Source: Acidilobaceae archaeon
Lineage (GTDB): Archaea; Thermoproteota; Thermoprotei_A; Sulfolobales; Acidilobaceae
Assembly (NCBI GenBank): GCA_027046245.1
Contig: JALTZJ010000019.1
Location: 1 to 64,000 of the forward strand
DNA: 64,000 nt
Direction: 5' to 3'
Each line of letters opens with the position of its first letter. The stretch's first letter is position 1. A program made the translations under genes and the position numbers. Positions 60,508 through 64,000 of this stretch are shown piece by piece. Below the pieces are notes generated by a model. The model saw only the letters and a list, made by a program, of their open reading frames with translations. It was not told the origin of the DNA and did not search any database.

Positions 60508-61737
60508 TTACTCCCTGGGTCTAGCCTTGCCTGCAAGGAACTTGGATATAACCATGCGCTGTACCTCGTTGGTTCCATCCCCTATCTCAACCATCTTTAT
60601 ATCCCTGTATAGCCTCTCGACCGTTGACTCCTTGCTGTAGCCTATTCCGCCTAGTACCTGCATAGCCATCCTGACTAGCTCTACTCCCTCCACTGCTGTG
60701 TGCAGCTTGGCTATACTAGCCCAGTAAGCCATGTCGTCGTCCCCCCTATCCACCTTCACGGCGGCAGTGTAGACTGAGAGCCTTGCAGTCTCGAGGCGTC
60801 TAGCCATCTCGCCTAGGAGGTGCTGCACCATTTGATGCTCTATTAGTCTTCTACCCATGCTCTCCCTCTCCATGGAGTGCTTCACGGCCTCCTCGTAGGC
60901 CGCCTGCATAACTCCGAGAGCGCTGGCGCTGGTGGAGACCCTACCCTCGTTTAGAGTCATAACTACTTTCTTGAACCCGGTGCCAGGCTCTCCCAACACG
61001 TACTCTTCAGGCACTCTACAGTCATTGAAGTACACTATACTAGTCCCGCTCCCCCTGTAACCCATCATCTCGAGCTTACTCACATCGACGCAGCCACTTT
61101 TCTCTACCAGGAAGAGTGTTATCCCCTTGTGCCTCTCCTCGGGGCTGCCGGTCCTAGCCGCGACTACGAAGAAGTCGGCGTAGACGCTGTTAGTTATGAA
61201 CATTTTCTGCCCGCTTACCACCCATTCATCGCCCTCCCTCCAAGCCCTGGTCATCCGTAGCCCTGCAGCGTCGGTGCCACAGCACGGCTCTGTAAGTGCG
61301 AAGGCCCCAATGCCGCCCTCACTAAGCCTAGACAAGAACCTATCCTTCGTCTCGCTGCTACCCCACTTTACTATAGGGTACACAACCATGCTGCCGCTTA
61401 CCACGGCTACTAGGCCGACGCCGCTGCTAGCCCTGCTTAGCTCCTCTATAGCGACAGCAGCCTCAAGCAGGCTAAGCCCGGGGCCGCCGTACTCCTCGGG
61501 CACCCTCAAGGCGAAGAGCCCCATCTTCGCGGCCTCCCTCAGCAGGTCCCCTGGTATCTCGTTCTCCTCGTCTATCCTTCTGGCGAGCGGCGCCACACTC
61601 TTCTCGGCGAACTCCCTCACACTCTCCCTGACAGCCCTAACCTGCTCCGTCTCCCAGGGGAAGGAGAAGCCCTGCTCCAAGACCCAGTCCCCCACTACAT
61701 GGCTCCGGGCGTGGAGAGGAAAAGAAAAAGGTATCAA
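60508..61737 (-). CDS. Acyl-CoA dehydrogenase
   Basis: A flavoprotein that makes 2,3-enoyl-CoA. LTEPCCGTDAAGLRM and GQKMFITNSVYADFFV are the FAD/substrate signatures, VLGGIGYSKESTVERLYRDIKM the C-terminal domain. The usual EGT stretch with the catalytic Glu reads GDGTNEVQR, so Asp stands where Glu would be. About 409 residues. The TTG at 61737 gives an odd hydrophobic N-terminus; a start at GTG (61695) or TTG further in is likely. It is in one operon with the membrane protein before and the aldolase after it. Confidence 0.9.
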   Translation of the reverse strand: MIPFSFPLHARSHVVGDWVLEQGFSFPWETEQVRAVRESVREFAEKSVAPLARRIDEENEIPGDLLREAAKMGLFALRVPEEYGGPGLSLLEAAVAIEELSRASSGVGLVAVVSGSMVVYPIVKWGSSETKDRFLSRLSEGGIGAFALTEPCCGTDAAGLRMTRAWREGDEWVVSGQKMFITNSVYADFFVVAARTGSPEERHKGITLFLVEKSGCVDVSKLEMMGYRGSGTSIVYFNDCRVPEEYVLGEPGTGFKKVVMTLNEGRVSTSASALGVMQAAYEEAVKHSMERESMGRRLIEHQMVQHLLGEMARRLETARLSVYTAAVKVDRGDDDMAYWASIAKLHTAVEGVELVRMAMQVLGGIGYSKESTVERLYRDIKMVEIGDGTNEVQRMVISKFLAGKARPRE

Positions 61738-61746
61738 GCGGCGCCC

Positions 61747-62493
61747 CTAACCCCGAGAGTGCCTTCCCCAGAGCGCTACTAGGACAAGTGCAGCCACCGA
61801 GGGCGCAGCCTCCGCGGCGAGCAGTAGGGGCTCCTCCCCGAGCCCGACTGCAACCGCCAGAGGGGTAAGCAGAAGTAGCGCTAGCGAGGCCGCGGCGCCC
61901 GCCAGGGCGCCGGGCCTGCAGCCCTCCTTCCACATGAGCATGGCTGCAGCCAGGGATGCGGGGAGGGCCTGGAGGAGGGCGGCCAGGGCCAGGGGCACCT
62001 CGCCCTCGGGCCCGCTGTAGAGCCTTAGGGTTAGTGCCGAGAGAGGGGAGGAGAGCCAGAGTAAGAGGAGGGCGGAGAGCAGCGCCTGGTAGCGGAGGCC
62101 AGAGGCTGCTAGGCCGGCGGCGAGGGCTAGGGCCGCCTGGGCAAGGGAGGCTGTCGCTAGGACGGCGTCACCCAGCATGAGAGCCGCGTAGAGGGGCCAG
62201 CCCGCCGAGAGGAGGAGCAGGGCCCCCGCGAGGCTTGCTGAAGCCCGGGGGTTCCTGCGCCATAGCAGCGCCGCTATTATAGGGGCAGAGAGCGCGGCGA
62301 GGGATAGCGGGGCAACCACCACAATGCCTGCACTGCCTAGGAGTGAGGCTGCGAGGAAGGCTAGTTGGAGGAGCACATAGCCGCCGAGCCAGGCGAAACC
62401 CTCCACGCCCAGTAGAGAGGCCAGCGCTACGAGGGCAAGAGAGGAAACCACCCGCCTGTCAAGGCTTGAAAGGACGGCTGCGAGCCAAGACAC
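61747..62493 (-). CDS. Polytopic membrane protein, unknown function
   Basis: 248 residues, almost wholly Leu/Ala/Ser-rich, with about eight hydrophobic segments separated by very short loops (SLDRRVV, WRRNPR, KEGCRPG). No transporter signature is recognised. First gene of the four-gene minus-strand operon that continues with acyl-CoA dehydrogenase (9-base gap). GTG start at the edge of a short leader; CATTTATCC (about 62505-62514) is the nearest AT-rich element. Confidence 0.6.
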   Translation of the reverse strand: MSWLAAVLSSLDRRVVSSLALVALASLLGVEGFAWLGGYVLLQLAFLAASLLGSAGIVVVAPLSLAALSAPIIAALLWRRNPRASASLAGALLLLSAGWPLYAALMLGDAVLATASLAQAALALAAGLAASGLRYQALLSALLLLWLSSPLSALTLRLYSGPEGEVPLALAALLQALPASLAAAMLMWKEGCRPGALAGAAASLALLLLTPLAVAVGLGEEPLLLAAEAAPSVAALVLVALWGRHSRG

Positions 62494-62607
62494 GGCACTC
62501 CCTCCGGGATAAATGAGAGGGCGCTGGGCCCGGGAATACCTCTCGCCTTACCCTGCGGCTCTAGGGGGAGTAGGTGGTGCGGGGGGCCGGGGTCCCCCGC
62601 TACCTGG

Positions 62608-62683
62608 TGCGGCCGCCGGGATTTGAACCCGGGATCACCGGCTTGGGAGGCCGGCGTCCTAGTCCAGGCTAGACGACGGCCGC
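62608..62683 (-). tRNA. tRNA-Gly, anticodon CCC
   Basis: Acceptor GCGGCCG pairs with CGGCCGC, discriminator A, and CCA is encoded at 62605-62607. The anticodon loop CTCCCAA gives CCC (Gly, GGG codon). The T-arm has the normal GTTCAAATC loop. No intron is visible. A TTAAAA element (about 62714-62719) upstream on the minus strand is a fitting TATA box. Confidence 0.95.
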
Positions 62684-62782
62684 ACCGTTTCCTAGTGTCA
62701 TCCCGGGCTGGGGTTAAAATGGTTAAGCCTTGTTTACCGCTCTCCACTATCTAGAGCCTGGGGAAGGGTCTAAGGGCAGCGC

Positions 62783-63889
62783 CTATTTCTCTATGTAGCG
62801 CCAACACGCCACTAGCCTCTCGTCTCCCGGCGCCGCGTTTATTGGGCGATCTAGTGGGGGCTCCTTTACTGGGCAAAGAGCGTCTAGTCTTTCCTTGTCT
62901 TGCTCGTATTCCACGCAGCGCGGGTGGAAGCGGCACCCCGGTGGTATGCTGGCTGCGTTGGGCACCTCGCCCTTGATCGGCACTTCCCTTATCCGTAGCC
63001 TGTTGTCTGGGTCAGGCTCTGGTATTGCTGCTACTAGCGCCTTAGTGTAGGGATGTACGGGCTCCTCAATTACTCTGCGGGCGTCTCCTATCTCTACTAT
63101 CTTGCCTAGGTACATGACTGCTATCCTGTCGCATATGTAGCGGGCTACTGCCAGGTCGTGTGTTATAAAGATCAGGCTAGTTCCGTATTTTTTCCTGAAG
63201 TCTAGTAGTAGCTCCAGGATCTCTGCCCTGATACTTACGTCTAGCATTGAGACCGGCTCGTCGGCGACCACTAGACTCGGGTTCAATATGAAGGCCCTCG
63301 CTATTGCTACTCTCTGCCTCTGGCCTCCGCTGAGCTGGTGGGGGTAGCGTGTCATGAAGTCGCTTGCTGGCGTCAGCTTCACGGCTTCGAGGATCCTAGC
63401 TATCATCTCTTCCCGCTCCTTTGGGGAGCCTATTCCGTGGATTATCAGGGGGTCTTCTAGGATCCTCTTTATAGTGAATCTCGGGTTGAGGCTACCGTAG
63501 GGATCCTGGTATACTATTTGCAGCTCTCTTCTTAATGGCTTGAACTTGCCCTTGGGAACCCTAACTAAATCGACATACCCCCCGTCTACCGGCTTAATGC
63601 CCCTTCGTTCTAGCTCTTTGAGTATCTCTGGTTTCGGCTTGAATAGTACCTGGCCCCCAGTGGGGTCTACAAGCCTTAGTATCGCCTTTCCTGTGGTTGT
63701 TTTTCCACAGCCGCTCTCGCCTACTAGACAGAACACCTCTCCTTTTGCTACCTTGAATGTAACTCCATCTACTGCTTTCACGTAGCGGCGCGGCTTCATC
63801 GTTACTATCTCGCTTATGCTCCTCCTCAGGGGGAACCAGACCTTTAGGTCTCTAACGTCAAGTACTATGTCTCCGTTCGCCTGGGCCAT
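62783..63889 (-). CDS. dppF: Dipeptide/oligopeptide ABC transporter ATP-binding protein, DppF/OppF type
   Basis: One of the two ATPases of a peptide-type importer at the inner face of the membrane. Walker A GESGCGKTT, signature LSGGQRQRVAIARA, Walker B VVADEPVSMLDVS, and switch His in ITHDLAV. The C-terminal oligopeptide-transporter extension holds VHPYTKALVAAIPEPDP and CRFHPRC, a cysteine-bearing motif that binds an iron-sulfur cluster in some homologues. 368 residues. ATG start preceded by GAAGAGGAGGG. It follows the partial DppD gene by 9 bases. Substrate may also be a sugar in archaea. Confidence 0.92.
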   Translation of the reverse strand: MAQANGDIVLDVRDLKVWFPLRRSISEIVTMKPRRYVKAVDGVTFKVAKGEVFCLVGESGCGKTTTGKAILRLVDPTGGQVLFKPKPEILKELERRGIKPVDGGYVDLVRVPKGKFKPLRRELQIVYQDPYGSLNPRFTIKRILEDPLIIHGIGSPKEREEMIARILEAVKLTPASDFMTRYPHQLSGGQRQRVAIARAFILNPSLVVADEPVSMLDVSIRAEILELLLDFRKKYGTSLIFITHDLAVARYICDRIAVMYLGKIVEIGDARRVIEEPVHPYTKALVAAIPEPDPDNRLRIREVPIKGEVPNAASIPPGCRFHPRCVEYEQDKERLDALCPVKEPPLDRPINAAPGDERLVACWRYIEK

Positions 63890-63898
63890 CCCTCCTCT

Positions 63899-64000
63899 TC
63901 ACCCCCCTGCCTCTAGGGCTTCGTTGCGGTTGAGCCAGCAGGCGCTTAGCCTGCCGTCTACTAGTTTGAAGAGTGGTGGCTCCTTTTCGTGGCACTCGTC
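63899..64000 (-). CDS. dppD: Peptide ABC transporter ATP-binding protein, DppD type, C-terminal fragment
   Basis: Only the last 33 codons lie in the window: the end reads DECHEKEPPLFKL followed by a DGR...ACWL tail, the C-terminal motif of DppD/OppD. The stop TGA is at 63901-63899 and dppF begins 9 bases later. The gene is cut by the window edge, so this is an incomplete copy, not a pseudogene. Confidence 0.8.
   Translation of the reverse strand, partial: DECHEKEPPLFKLVDGRLSACWLNRNEALEAGG

Noticed and set aside
1-64000. CRISPR arrays or intact insertion sequences
   Set aside because: No regularly spaced repeat array, no transposase or integrase-like product and no target-site duplications were seen by eye.

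Overview
The window looks like a compact, moderately GC-rich chromosome segment of a hyperthermophilic crenarchaeon, most likely of the Desulfurococcales; I cannot decide the genus. The reasons are a reverse gyrase, archaeal LeuRS, TruD, L7Ae and Pth2, a crenarchaeal DUF2286 protein, a two-subunit CydA/CydA'-type bd oxidase, many TTG and GTG starts, leaderless genes with a TATA box about 25-30 bases before the start codon, and GGTGA-type ribosome sites inside operons. I see no CRISPR array, no intact insertion sequence and no rRNA. There are two tRNA genes, Ser(UGA) and Gly(CCC), both with CCA encoded.

Layout. 1-5 kb: a partial gene at the left edge, then lysC-asd (aspartate family), a MoaD-MoaE fusion, a metallo-beta-lactamase-fold protein that seems to start at ACG, and a small protein. 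5-10.4 kb: a membrane-anchored GH114-like protein, hemA, MarC, a phytoene-desaturase-like flavoprotein and a membrane protein. 10.7-18.7 kb: a 1318-residue RecQ-like helicase, PadR, an SDR protein lacking its catalytic Tyr, a possible nucleotidyltransferase, a SPOUT methyltransferase, a ribbon-helix-helix protein and a MazG-like pyrophosphohydrolase. 18.9-22.7 kb: the bd-type oxidase pair, divergent from a winged-helix/RDD membrane regulator. 22.8-27.1 kb: a minus-strand run of ridA-ilvA (an enzyme and the detoxifier of its product), a KaiC-like ATPase, a guaB-like gene and a PPC-domain gene. 27.2-31.7 kb: an aKMT-like methyltransferase, pyrophosphatase, an exported protein, AmmeMemoRadiSam radical SAM enzyme and a rubrerythrin-VIT1 fusion.

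31.7-41.7 kb is the most unusual part. Two giant exported proteins of 1640 and 1228 residues, plus a 249-residue exported companion, lie on the minus strand in DNA that is locally much more AT-rich than the rest. The large ones are built from Ig-like repeats and share a C-terminal WNLV/GLNLVG module. One has a signal peptide and no membrane anchor; the other has three membrane segments near its C-terminus. This recalls an S-layer subunit with a membrane stalk, which is inference only.

41.9-57.3 kb is mostly housekeeping (fumarase, DUF2286, L7Ae, TruD, LeuRS, cytidine deaminase, reverse gyrase), with membrane proteins, a TatD-like hydrolase and an Alba-like small protein. 57.3-64 kb holds tRNA-Ser, Pth2, a CoA-binding protein, a minus-strand operon (membrane protein, acyl-CoA dehydrogenase, class II aldolase, aldo/keto reductase), tRNA-Gly and the 3' end of a Dpp/Opp peptide transporter operon. 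Several convergent genes overlap at their 3' ends. Two of the longer gaps and the fumC leader contain perfect inverted repeats that could be small RNAs or regulatory leaders.
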